In this document: positions 1 through 5,818 of the stretch, piece by piece
Numbering within the stretch: the stretch's first letter is position 1
Layout of the letters: every line of letters begins with the position of its first letter
Assembly: GCA_031272305.1 (NCBI GenBank)
Contig: JAISUA010000154.1
Coordinates: 1 to 10,740, forward strand
Direction: 5' to 3'
Origin: Clostridioides sp.
GTDB lineage: Bacteria > Bacillota > Clostridia > Peptostreptococcales > Peptostreptococcaceae
Length of the DNA: 10,740 bases
Position numbers and translations under genes: made by a program
The notes under the pieces: model-generated
Database searches by the model: none
What the model saw: only the letters and a program-made list of their open reading frames with translations
What the model was told of the DNA's origin: nothing

Positions 1-506
1 CTGATAAAATGGTATTTACTTATCAAGGTGATGGAGACTTAGCTTCTATCGGTACAGCTGAAATAGTTCACGCTGCTGCTAGAGGTGAAAAAATAACTAC
101 TATATTTGTTAACAATACAACTTATGGTATGACTGGTGGTCAAATGGCTCCTACAACTCTAGTAGGCCAAAAAGCTACTACAGCTCAATCAGGAAGAAAT
201 CCTGAAACTCAAGGTTATCCAATAAGAATAGCTGAAATGTTATCTACATTAACAGGTGCTATATTCGTAGAAAGAGTTGCAGTAAACACTCCTGCTAATG
301 TAAGAAAAGCAAAAGCAGCTATAAAAAGAGCTTTCGAAGTTCAAAAAGCTGGAAAAGGATTTGGTATAGTTGAAGTACTTTCAACTTGTCCTACTAACTG
401 GGGTATGTCTCCTGTAGACGCTCTTCAATGGTTAAAAGACAATATGATACCATACTATCCAGTTCAAAACTTTAGAGATGATCTAAAAAATGAGGAGGTA
501 AAATAA
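1..506 (+). CDS. 2-oxoacid:ferredoxin oxidoreductase, TPP-binding beta subunit (5' truncated)
   Basis: This is the C-terminal part of the thiamine-pyrophosphate subunit of a 2-oxoacid:ferredoxin oxidoreductase (KorB/VorB type). The enzyme oxidatively decarboxylates a 2-oxoacid to acyl-CoA and reduces ferredoxin in the cytoplasm of anaerobes. The reading frame is open from the window edge (codons from base 3), so the N-terminus is missing; the ATG at 9 is internal. Visible are the TPP/Mg motif, GDG followed 25 residues later by NN (VNNTTYG), and the family stretch GMTGGQMAPTT. The stop TAA (504-506) overlaps the next ATG by one base, so the two subunits are translationally coupled. Alpha and ferredoxin-like subunits probably lie upstream. 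Substrate (2-oxoglutarate, branched-chain 2-oxoacid or pyruvate) cannot be decided from this fragment; the shape looks more Kor/Vor than Por. Confidence 0.9.
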   Translation, partial: DKMVFTYQGDGDLASIGTAEIVHAAARGEKITTIFVNNTTYGMTGGQMAPTTLVGQKATTAQSGRNPETQGYPIRIAEMLSTLTGAIFVERVAVNTPANVRKAKAAIKRAFEVQKAGKGFGIVEVLSTCPTNWGMSPVDALQWLKDNMIPYYPVQNFRDDLKNEEVK

Positions 507-1060
507 TGGCAACTTCTAAGGTAATATGTGCAGGTTTCGGTGGACAAGGTGTAATGTCTATGGGACAATTACTAACTTATGCAGGAATGATGTTAGAGAA
601 AGAAGTTTCTTGGTTACCATCTTATGGACCAGAAATGCGTGGAGGTACTGCAATGTGTGCAGTTACTGTATCTGATGAACCAGTTGGATCTCCACTAATT
701 ACTGACGATGCTACTGCAGCTATTGTTATGAATGCCCCTTCATTTGAAAAATATCAATCTTCTGTAGCTCCTGGTGGATATATGTTCATCAATAGCTCAT
801 TAATAGATGCAAAAGGAACTAGAGATGATGTTAAATACTACTATATTCCAGCTAATGAAATAGCTGCTGAAGTAAACAATCCAAAAGCAGCAAACTTAGT
901 TATGCTAGGAGCTTTCTTAGCTATAGATCCTGTTGTTGATACAGATACAGTATTAAAAGCTTTCTTAAAAGTTTTTGGTGCTAACAAAGAAAAATTCATA
1001 CCAGCTAACAGAGCTGCTCTTGAAAAAGGTGCAGAAACTGTAAAAGATATCGTAAAATAG
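506..1060 (+). CDS. 2-oxoacid:ferredoxin oxidoreductase, gamma subunit
   Basis: This is the gamma (catalytic-interface) subunit of the same complex, PorG/KorC/VorA family, 184 residues, which is the usual length for a free-standing gamma subunit. Family marks are the glycine-rich GFGGQGV at residues 10-16 and SYGPEMRGGTA at about 39-49, both typical of the domain that helps form the CoA/2-oxoacid site. The ATG overlaps the previous stop in the form TAATG, and a strong Shine-Dalgarno AGGAGGT (493-499) lies inside the preceding gene's last codons, six bases from the start. It is the last gene of its operon: a hairpin spans its stop codon and an intrinsic terminator follows at 1241-1279. Function of the family is certain; the exact oxoacid is not. 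Confidence 0.92.
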   Translation: MATSKVICAGFGGQGVMSMGQLLTYAGMMLEKEVSWLPSYGPEMRGGTAMCAVTVSDEPVGSPLITDDATAAIVMNAPSFEKYQSSVAPGGYMFINSSLIDAKGTRDDVKYYYIPANEIAAEVNNPKAANLVMLGAFLAIDPVVDTDTVLKAFLKVFGANKEKFIPANRAALEKGAETVKDIVK

Positions 1061-1077
1061 TCATAAATTTTCGATAT
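1047..1077 (+). other. Hairpin across the gamma-subunit stop codon
   Basis: ATATCGTAAAAT (1047-1058) can pair with ATTTTCGATAT (1067-1077), giving 11 base pairs with one bulged T (1053) and an 8-base loop that contains most of the stop codon. No T-run follows, so it is not an intrinsic terminator. A 3'-end stabilising stem is a possible role; this is inference. Confidence 0.4.
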
Positions 1078-1240
1078 AATATAAGTTGCTTCTAAAATAT
1101 ACAGTTTAATAACTATCTATTGAATAATTTAATAAATAGTTATTTAAAAATTATTGAACAGTTTATTAAATATCTTATTATAAAAAATAATATTATTATT
1201 TAATAAAATATACGTCAAAAAATAAATAGCAAGATAAATG

Positions 1241-1279
1241 AAAATAGTTCTATCATATATAATTGATAGAGCTATTTTT
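1241..1279 (+). terminator. Intrinsic terminator of the oxidoreductase operon
   Basis: Bases 1241-1255 pair with 1264-1278 in a 15-bp stem containing a single G-T wobble (1248/1271), closed by an 8-base loop, and the 3' arm runs into a run of five T. An A-run at the 5' foot means it could also act on transcripts from the other strand. It lies about 180 bases downstream of the last stop, leaving a long 3' untranslated region. Confidence 0.88.
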
Positions 1280-1391
1280 AATTGTAGATAAGGAAATTTC
1301 CATGATTAATTATACAACAATGAAAAGAATCTATTTAATTAAGGATATATGAGTGAAGTGAATATATATCAAAATGAGTTGATACTTAACT

Positions 1392-1419
1392 TTAAAGATT
1401 AAAGATTAAATATTAAAGA
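1392..1419. repeat. Four tandem TTAAAGA heptamers
   Basis: Copies at 1392-1398, 1399-1405, 1406-1412 and 1413-1419; the third reads TTAAATA. It is a short simple-sequence tract in non-coding DNA upstream of glmM. No function can be assigned. Confidence 0.75.
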
Positions 1420-1454
1420 TAGACGGCTAAATAAATGGAAGGATTATAAATACA

Positions 1455-1465
1455 ATTCGACAAAA
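1455..1465 (-). promoter_or_regulatory. Perfect match to a Spo0A box
   Basis: The reverse complement of 1455-1465 reads TTTTGTCGAAT, identical to the core of the known 0A box (TGTCGAA) and its usual T-rich flank. It lies about 120 bases before the predicted glmM transcription start. By composition I would expect roughly one TGTCGAA per window of this size but far fewer matches of ten bases, so it is suggestive, not proven. Confidence 0.4.
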
Positions 1466-1490
1466 TCTACAAACATACATATTTGTAATT

Positions 1491-1543
1491 ATTTTGTAAC
1501 ATATATCTGAAAAATTAATAGTATATAATATATGTAACAAAAT
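1491..1543. repeat. 16-bp inverted repeat upstream of glmM promoter
   Basis: ATTTTGTAACATATAT (1491-1506) and ATATATGTAACAAAAT (1528-1543) are inverted copies with one mismatch (A1498/A1536), separated by 21 bases. The arms are not followed by a T-run. They could be a two-site operator for a dimeric regulator upstream of the -10 at 1572, or a cruciform-prone AT element. The regulator is unknown. Confidence 0.5.
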
Positions 1544-1549
1544 TGTTGG

Positions 1550-1577
1550 TTTATTTGCAAAAATAATATGATATAAT
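1550..1577 (+). promoter_or_regulatory. Sigma-A promoter of glmM (extended -10)
   Basis: A perfect extended -10, TG-A-TATAAT, spans 1569-1577. A -35 is poorly defined (TTTATT at 1550-1555, 16-base spacer), which is normal for extended -10 promoters. The predicted start near 1584 gives a leader of about 40 bases before the glmM start codon. Confidence 0.6.
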
Positions 1578-1608
1578 AGAAAAAGACATTAAACTTTGTA
1601 CTGGTGAT

Positions 1609-1616
1609 GAAGGGAG
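1609..1616 (+). promoter_or_regulatory. Ribosome binding site that fixes the glmM TTG start
   Basis: GAAGGGAG lies 8 bases before TTG at 1625. The in-frame GTG (1604) and ATG (1607) overlap or sit beside this site, so they are not the start; the TTG gives the family N-terminus (M)RKYFGTDGVRG. Confidence 0.8.
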
Positions 1617-1624
1617 TTTTTTAT

Positions 1625-2977
1625 TTGAGAAAATATTTTGGAACTGATGGTGTGAGAGGTATTGCCAATTCAGAATTGACATGTGAGCTTGCGTACAAGT
1701 TAGGTAGAGCAGGAGGATATGTTCTTGCCAAAAAACAAAATAAAGATAATGTAAAAGTAGTTATAGGTAAGGATACAAGAATATCAGGAGATTTACTAGA
1801 ATCAGCTTTGATAGCAGGTATGATGTCAGTAGGTTGCGATGTAATAACTGTTGGAATAATACCGACGCCTGGAGTTGCCTATTTAATAAAAAAATTAAAT
1901 GCAGATTTAGGAGTTGTTATTTCAGCATCTCATAATCCATTTGAATACAACGGAATCAAATTTTTCAATGAAAAAGGATATAAACTAGCAGATGACATAG
2001 AAATGCAAATAGAATATTATATAGATAACATAAACGAAATAGACTACTATCCTGTTGGAGATAGATTAGGAAAGAAACAATCAAGACATGAATACAAAAG
2101 AGAATATATTGATTACCTTAAATCAATTGTAGATGTAGATCTATCTGGACTTAGAGTAGTATTAGACTGCGCAAACGGTGCATCTTATAAAATAGCACCA
2201 ACAGTATACAAAGAACTAGGGGCAGATCTTATTGTTATAAATAACGAACCAGATGGCATAAATATAAATAATAACTGTGGTTCTACAAGTACAAAATCAC
2301 TTTGCGAAACTGTCATAAGACAAAATGCAGATTTAGGTCTTGCTTATGATGGAGATGCAGATAGACTTATAGCAGTAGATGAAAAAGGAAATGTTATAGA
2401 TGGAGATCATCTTATGGTTATGAGTGCTATAAATTTAAAAAATAAGGGCAAACTAGCAGAAGATACACTTGTAATCACTGTTATGAGCAATATAGGACTT
2501 AGAATTGCTTGCCAAAATCATGGAATCAATCTAGCAGTTACAAATGTTGGGGATAGATATGTTCTTGAAGAAATGATCAAAAAAGGATATAATCTTGGTG
2601 GAGAACAATCAGGTCATATGATTTTCTTAGATCACAATACAACAGGTGATGGAATATTGTCATCGCTTATGGTTTCAAGCATTGTGAAAGAAACAGGAAA
2701 GAAATTTTCTGAAATAGCAGAAGTTATGACTCAGTATCCACAAGTTTTAGTAAATGCAAAGGTTAAGAATGAAAATAAAAATTCTTATATGGAAATAGAA
2801 GAAATAAAAAATGAAATAGAAAGAATAGAAAACTTACTTGATGGAGAAGGAAGAGTGCTTATAAGACCTTCTGGAACAGAACCATTGGTAAGAGTGATGT
2901 TAGAGGGTAAAGAGGAAGGTCAACTTAAAGAATTAGCAACAAATCTTGCAAATATTATAGTAGAAAAATTATCATAA
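1625..2977 (+). CDS. glmM: Phosphoglucosamine mutase GlmM
   Basis: GlmM interconverts glucosamine-6-phosphate and glucosamine-1-phosphate, the step that leads GlmS product toward UDP-GlcNAc and peptidoglycan. From the TTG start the protein has 450 residues, the family norm. It begins RKYFGTDGVRG, carries the phosphorylated active-site serine in SASHNP (Ser102), the metal-binding DGDADR (Asp242, Asp244, Asp246), the sugar-binding GEQSGH (326-331) and the phosphate-binding RPSGTEP (414-420), in the order of the four alpha-D-phosphohexomutase domains. Nothing is missing. It has its own extended -10 promoter and lies upstream of glmS, so two consecutive steps are side by side. I see no good terminator after it, so some transcripts may run on into the glmS ribozyme leader. 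Confidence 0.97.
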   Translation: MRKYFGTDGVRGIANSELTCELAYKLGRAGGYVLAKKQNKDNVKVVIGKDTRISGDLLESALIAGMMSVGCDVITVGIIPTPGVAYLIKKLNADLGVVISASHNPFEYNGIKFFNEKGYKLADDIEMQIEYYIDNINEIDYYPVGDRLGKKQSRHEYKREYIDYLKSIVDVDLSGLRVVLDCANGASYKIAPTVYKELGADLIVINNEPDGININNNCGSTSTKSLCETVIRQNADLGLAYDGDADRLIAVDEKGNVIDGDHLMVMSAINLKNKGKLAEDTLVITVMSNIGLRIACQNHGINLAVTNVGDRYVLEEMIKKGYNLGGEQSGHMIFLDHNTTGDGILSSLMVSSIVKETGKKFSEIAEVMTQYPQVLVNAKVKNENKNSYMEIEEIKNEIERIENLLDGEGRVLIRPSGTEPLVRVMLEGKEEGQLKELATNLANIIVEKLS

Positions 2978-3137
2978 TACTAAGCATTGTTGTAAATGTT
3001 TATATATAAAGATTCTAATTATATGCTTACAAAAAATTTAATATAAAATTTGTAGTTGAATTTTCATATAAAATTTTTGTATATATATTGCAATCAAATG
3101 AGATTATACTAATATTTGTATAATGAAGTTGCAGAAG
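2978..3137. other. AT-rich spacer between glmM and the glmS leader
   Basis: Non-coding. It contains a 12-bp palindrome of T and A (2999-3010), a long-range 7-bp stem TAAGCAT/ATGCTTA (2981-2987 with 3023-3029, no T-run after it), and a direct repeat beginning ATATAAAATTT (3041 and 3066). No intrinsic terminator for glmM is evident. Confidence 0.55.
3105..3124 (+). promoter_or_regulatory. Candidate -10 elements for glmS
   Basis: Two candidates exist: TATACT (3105-3110) and a perfect TATAAT (3119-3124) preceded directly by TTTG. Neither has a good -35 at 16-18 bases; TTGCAA at 3088-3093 is at the wrong distance for both. The second would start RNA near 3131, just before the leader hairpin at 3138. 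Confidence 0.35.
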
Positions 3138-3171
3138 TACTGAATAAGTGAATTTATATAACTATTCAGTA
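3138..3171 (+). other. Hairpin immediately 5' of the glmS ribozyme cleavage site
   Basis: TACTGAATA (3138-3146) and TATTCAGTA (3163-3171) form a perfect 9-bp stem with a 16-base loop, ending five bases before the predicted cleavage point. The stem would be part of the released 5' fragment and is outside the minimal ribozyme, which needs only one base upstream of the cut. Confidence 0.6.
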
Positions 3172-3326
3172 TGATAGCGCCTGAACTTGTATTATACAAG
3201 TTGACGAGGTCGGAGTTAATCGAATAATCGGCGGATGCTTCGCGGTGCATTTACCACCGATAAAGTTTTACAAATCACACAAGTGATTGTGTGGACAAAG
3301 GAAACTTGAGTAAACAGACCTGAACT
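3172..3326 (+). ncRNA. glmS ribozyme (GlcN6P-activated self-cleaving riboswitch)
   Basis: The leader of glmS holds the conserved ribozyme. Glucosamine-6-phosphate binds as a cofactor, the RNA cuts itself, and the 5'-hydroxyl glmS message is then degraded, giving feedback on GlmS. Seen here: AGCGCCTGAAC at 3176-3186, with cleavage expected between A3176 and G3177; a 7-bp hairpin right after it (3185-3191 with 3195-3201, the P1 position); the core GACGAGG (3203-3209) and ATCGAA (3219-3224) followed by TCGGCGGATGC; and a 7-bp stem closed by a GNRA-type GTGA loop (3276-3282 with 3287-3293) in the P4 region, then the GACAAAGGAAAC segment. Position directly upstream of glmS confirms it. The exact 3' boundary is approximate. 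Confidence 0.96.
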
Positions 3327-3351
3327 CTTAAAATAAAATATTTTAAGGAGG
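3327..3351 (+). promoter_or_regulatory. Hairpin overlapping the glmS ribosome binding site
   Basis: CTTAAAATA (3327-3335) pairs perfectly with TATTTTAAG (3339-3347) across a three-base loop. The last three bases, AAG, are the start of the Shine-Dalgarno AAGGAGG (3345-3351), seven bases before the ATG. The stem is A/T only apart from one C-G pair, so it is weak; an effect on translation is inference. Confidence 0.5.
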
Positions 3352-3358
3352 CACATAT

Positions 3359-5194
3359 ATGTGTGGAATAGTTGGATATTTAGGAAATAAGAATGCGTCT
3401 GAAGTAATACTTAATGGACTTTCTAAGTTGGAGTACAGAGGTTATGATTCTGCAGGAATAGCAGTAAATACTGGAAGTTGCTTAGATATTAGAAAAAAGA
3501 GTGGAAGACTTGCTATTCTAGCAGATGATGTTACAAAGATAAAAATGGATGGGACTTTAGGTATAGGCCATACTAGATGGGCTACACATGGAGAACCTAC
3601 TGATGTAAACGCACATCCACATTTCAGTGAAAATAAAGAGATAGCTATAGTTCATAATGGAATAATAGAAAATTATTTAGAATTAAAAGAAGAGCTTACT
3701 CACAAATATGGAGTTAAATTTCTAACTCAAACAGATTCAGAAGTAGTTGCTCATTTAGTAGATAAATTTTATAAAGAAGAAAAAGATTTATTGGAAGCTG
3801 TTAAAAATACAGTAAAAAAACTTAGAGGAGCATTTGCACTTCTAATAATAGCTAAAGATAGACCTGACGAAATAGTAGCAGTTAGACAAGATTCTCCTCT
3901 TGTAGCTGGCGTTGCAGAAGGTGAAGTAGTATTTGCATCAGATGTTTCTGCTATATTAGAATATACAAGAGATATATTCTACTTGGACAATGGGGAAATA
4001 TTCTATTCAAAAGCAGGAAAAAACCAAATATTTGATTTCGATGGAAATAAAATAGACAAAGAATCTGTATATGTAGACCTTAGCTTAGAAGCAGCGAGCA
4101 AAGGTGGATATGATTATTTTATGGAAAAAGAAATCTACGAACAACCAAGAGTAATTGCAGAAACAATAGAAAGAAGATTAGATGAAAATGGAGATATAAA
4201 ATTAGATAATATTTATATTTCTAAAGAAGATCTAGATAATATAAATAAAATATATATAATTGCATGTGGAACAGCTTATCATGCAGGACTTTTAGGAAAG
4301 TACGCAATTGAGAAACTTGTAAAAGTACCTGTAATCGCTGATATTGCCTCTGAATTTAGATATTCTGATCCTATGATCGATAAAAATACTTTAGTTATAT
4401 TAGTAAGCCAATCAGGAGAAACAGCAGATACTCTTTCTGTTTTGAGAGAAGCTGAGCAAAAAGGTGCAAGAGTATTATCTATTACAAATGTTGTAGGCTC
4501 TTCAATTGCAAGAGAGTCACACGATGTATTCTATACTTGGGCAGGTCCAGAGATATCAGTAGCCTCAACAAAGGCATACACTACTCAAATAGTATCTCTT
4601 TATATGATAGCACTTGATTTTGCTATTAAGAAAGGAACAATAACAAAAGAATATTATCGTGATATGATAGATAAACTTAGAGGAGTATCTAAAAAGGTAG
4701 AAAAAGTATTAGATAAGAAAGATGAATATAGAGAAATTGCAAAGAAATTTATAAAATCACAAAGTGCATTTTATATAGGAAGAGGCGTTGATTCAGGTCT
4801 AGCTATGGAAGGAGCTTTGAAATTAAAAGAAATTTCTTATGTTCATGCAGAAGCATTTTCTGCAGGTGAGCTTAAACATGGACCAATAGCACTTTTGGAA
4901 GAAGGTACTCCTGTGATAGCGATAGCAACTCAGTCAAAATTATTTGAGAAGATGGTATCAAATATCCAAGAAGTTAAGGCTAGAGGAGCATATGTTGTGG
5001 CTATAGCTCAAGAAGGAAATGATTTAGTTTCAAAAACTGCTAACGATGTTATCTTTGTACCTCAAGAAGATGATTTGATTGTTCCTATATTAGCAGTAGT
5101 GCCAATGCAACTTATAGCATTCTATGTGTCAGTACTTAGAGGACTTGATGTTGATAAGCCAAGAAATCTAGCAAAATCAGTGACAGTTGAATAA
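3359..5194 (+). CDS. glmS: Glutamine--fructose-6-phosphate aminotransferase (isomerizing) GlmS
   Basis: GlmS makes glucosamine-6-phosphate from fructose-6-phosphate and glutamine, the entry to amino-sugar and cell-wall synthesis. The 611-residue protein is full length. It starts MCGIVGYLG, so Cys2 becomes the N-terminal nucleophile of the class II glutaminase domain after Met removal; LEYRGYDSAG (24-33) and HTRWATHGEP (71-80) belong to the same domain. The linker YFMEKEIYEQP (about 262-272) leads to two SIS sugar-isomerase domains, with IACGTAYHAG (301-310), SQSGETADT (350-358) and STKAYTTQ in the first, and IGRGVDSG and EISYVHAEAFSAGELKHGP in the second. It ends with the family tail DKPRNLAKSVTVE. 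A glmS ribozyme controls it, and a terminator follows at 5416-5461. Confidence 0.98.
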   Translation: MCGIVGYLGNKNASEVILNGLSKLEYRGYDSAGIAVNTGSCLDIRKKSGRLAILADDVTKIKMDGTLGIGHTRWATHGEPTDVNAHPHFSENKEIAIVHNGIIENYLELKEELTHKYGVKFLTQTDSEVVAHLVDKFYKEEKDLLEAVKNTVKKLRGAFALLIIAKDRPDEIVAVRQDSPLVAGVAEGEVVFASDVSAILEYTRDIFYLDNGEIFYSKAGKNQIFDFDGNKIDKESVYVDLSLEAASKGGYDYFMEKEIYEQPRVIAETIERRLDENGDIKLDNIYISKEDLDNINKIYIIACGTAYHAGLLGKYAIEKLVKVPVIADIASEFRYSDPMIDKNTLVILVSQSGETADTLSVLREAEQKGARVLSITNVVGSSIARESHDVFYTWAGPEISVASTKAYTTQIVSLYMIALDFAIKKGTITKEYYRDMIDKLRGVSKKVEKVLDKKDEYREIAKKFIKSQSAFYIGRGVDSGLAMEGALKLKEISYVHAEAFSAGELKHGPIALLEEGTPVIAIATQSKLFEKMVSNIQEVKARGAYVVAIAQEGNDLVSKTANDVIFVPQEDDLIVPILAVVPMQLIAFYVSVLRGLDVDKPRNLAKSVTVE

Positions 5195-5231
5195 AGATAA
5201 AATTAATACAGTTGAATAAAGATAAATTAAT
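5183..5231 (+). repeat. Tandem duplication of the glmS 3' end
   Basis: Copies at 5183-5207 (25 bases) and 5208-5231 (24 bases) share ACAGTTGAATAAAGATAA and the following ATTAAT, differing by one A. The first copy contains the last glmS codons and its stop; the second is a non-coding replica just downstream. Confidence 0.85.
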
Positions 5232-5249
5232 AATGAAAAATAATTTGTC

Positions 5250-5305
5250 AAAGTCTTTTATGAAACAAAAATAATATAAAGTCTTTTATGAAACAAAAAT
5301 AATAT
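5250..5305. repeat. Perfect 28-bp tandem repeat (two copies)
   Basis: Copies 5250-5277 and 5278-5305 are identical; each begins AAAGTCTTTTATG and ends AAATAATAT. It lies in the non-coding 3' region of glmS. No function is recognised. Confidence 0.88.
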
Positions 5306-5415
5306 GTCGAATAAAAATAAATTTACAATTAAAAATTTGTATGAATTGAAAAATTATATACTGTTAATAATTTTTATATAAATTTCAATTATATGAATTA
5401 AGAAATTATAGAAAT

Positions 5416-5461
5416 AAAAAATCATCTCTAAAAAATATTTTTAATTAGAGGTGATTTTTTT
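5416..5461 (+). terminator. Intrinsic terminator of glmS
   Basis: Bases 5416-5431 pair with 5445-5460 in a 16-bp stem with one wobble (T5425/G5451); the core ATCATCTCTAA / TTAGAGGTGAT runs into seven T ending at 5461. Confidence 0.92.
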
Positions 5462-5482
5462 ATTAAAATTATTAGCTATTTA

Positions 5483-5491
5483 TGTTATACT
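5483..5491 (+). promoter_or_regulatory. Candidate murA promoter (extended -10)
   Basis: TG-T-TATACT is an extended -10 with one deviation from TATAAT, 20-odd bases after the glmS terminator. The -35 (around 5463) is poor. It would start RNA near 5498 and leave a leader of about 320 bases. A second TATAAT lies at 5650-5655 but also lacks a -35. Confidence 0.4.
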
Positions 5492-5818
5492 AATCAAGGA
5501 GCAGTATAAAAATATAAATAATAAACGTAAATCTATTTTTTTTAGAAAAGATTCGATTGAAATCGTATGTTTTTTTGTATAAATATGTAGTTATTTATAA
5601 GAAAAGGTTACAATATGGGAAAAATAGTGTTTTTTTTATATAAATGATATATAATAATATTAGAGTTATCAATAGGATATTTAGTCAAAGAAAATTCAAA
5701 GTAATCACAAATAATTTTATTATTGCATATAGTATATTAAGTAATTAAGGAATAAAAAGTAAATTATTAAAGGACATGACGTTTTTATATAGATTATGAA
5801 TTATGAGGAGAATTTAAA

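Larger units (their letters stand above)
1061..1603. other. Intergenic region between the oxidoreductase operon and glmM
   Basis: A gene-free, very AT-rich stretch of about 540 bases. It holds, in order: an imperfect inverted repeat (1108-1121 with 1131-1144), the operon terminator (1241-1279), a perfect 10-bp palindrome GGAAATTTCC (1292-1301), four near-identical TTAAAGA heptamers (1392-1419), a Spo0A-box match (1455-1465), a large inverted repeat (1491-1543) and the glmM promoter (1569-1577). I see no convincing coding region in it; short frames lack coding character. Confidence 0.7.
5195..5818. other. Intergenic region between glmS and murA
   Basis: About 620 non-coding bases. It contains two short tandem duplications (5183-5231, 5250-5305), a long imperfect AT hairpin (5344-5360 with 5375-5390), the glmS terminator (5416-5461), a promoter candidate (5483-5491) and then about 320 bases of T-rich sequence before murA. 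I see no open frame with coding character and no known riboswitch. Confidence 0.65.

Noticed and set aside
1302..1352. 16-codon frame with a weak AAGGA upstream
   Set aside because: Very short, AT-rich composition without protein character, no promoter, chance expectation high.
1604..1624. Upstream GTG/ATG start for glmM
   Set aside because: The Shine-Dalgarno GAAGGGAG lies inside this extension and is correctly spaced from TTG 1625, which gives the family N-terminus.
2981..3029. Terminator after glmM from TAAGCAT/ATGCTTA
   Set aside because: Only 7 bp with a 35-base loop and followed by A-rich sequence, not a T-run.
5304..5313. Second Spo0A-box core TGTCGAA downstream of glmS
   Set aside because: Flanks do not match the full box, and one such 7-mer is expected by chance; it is also inside the 3' region of glmS before its terminator.
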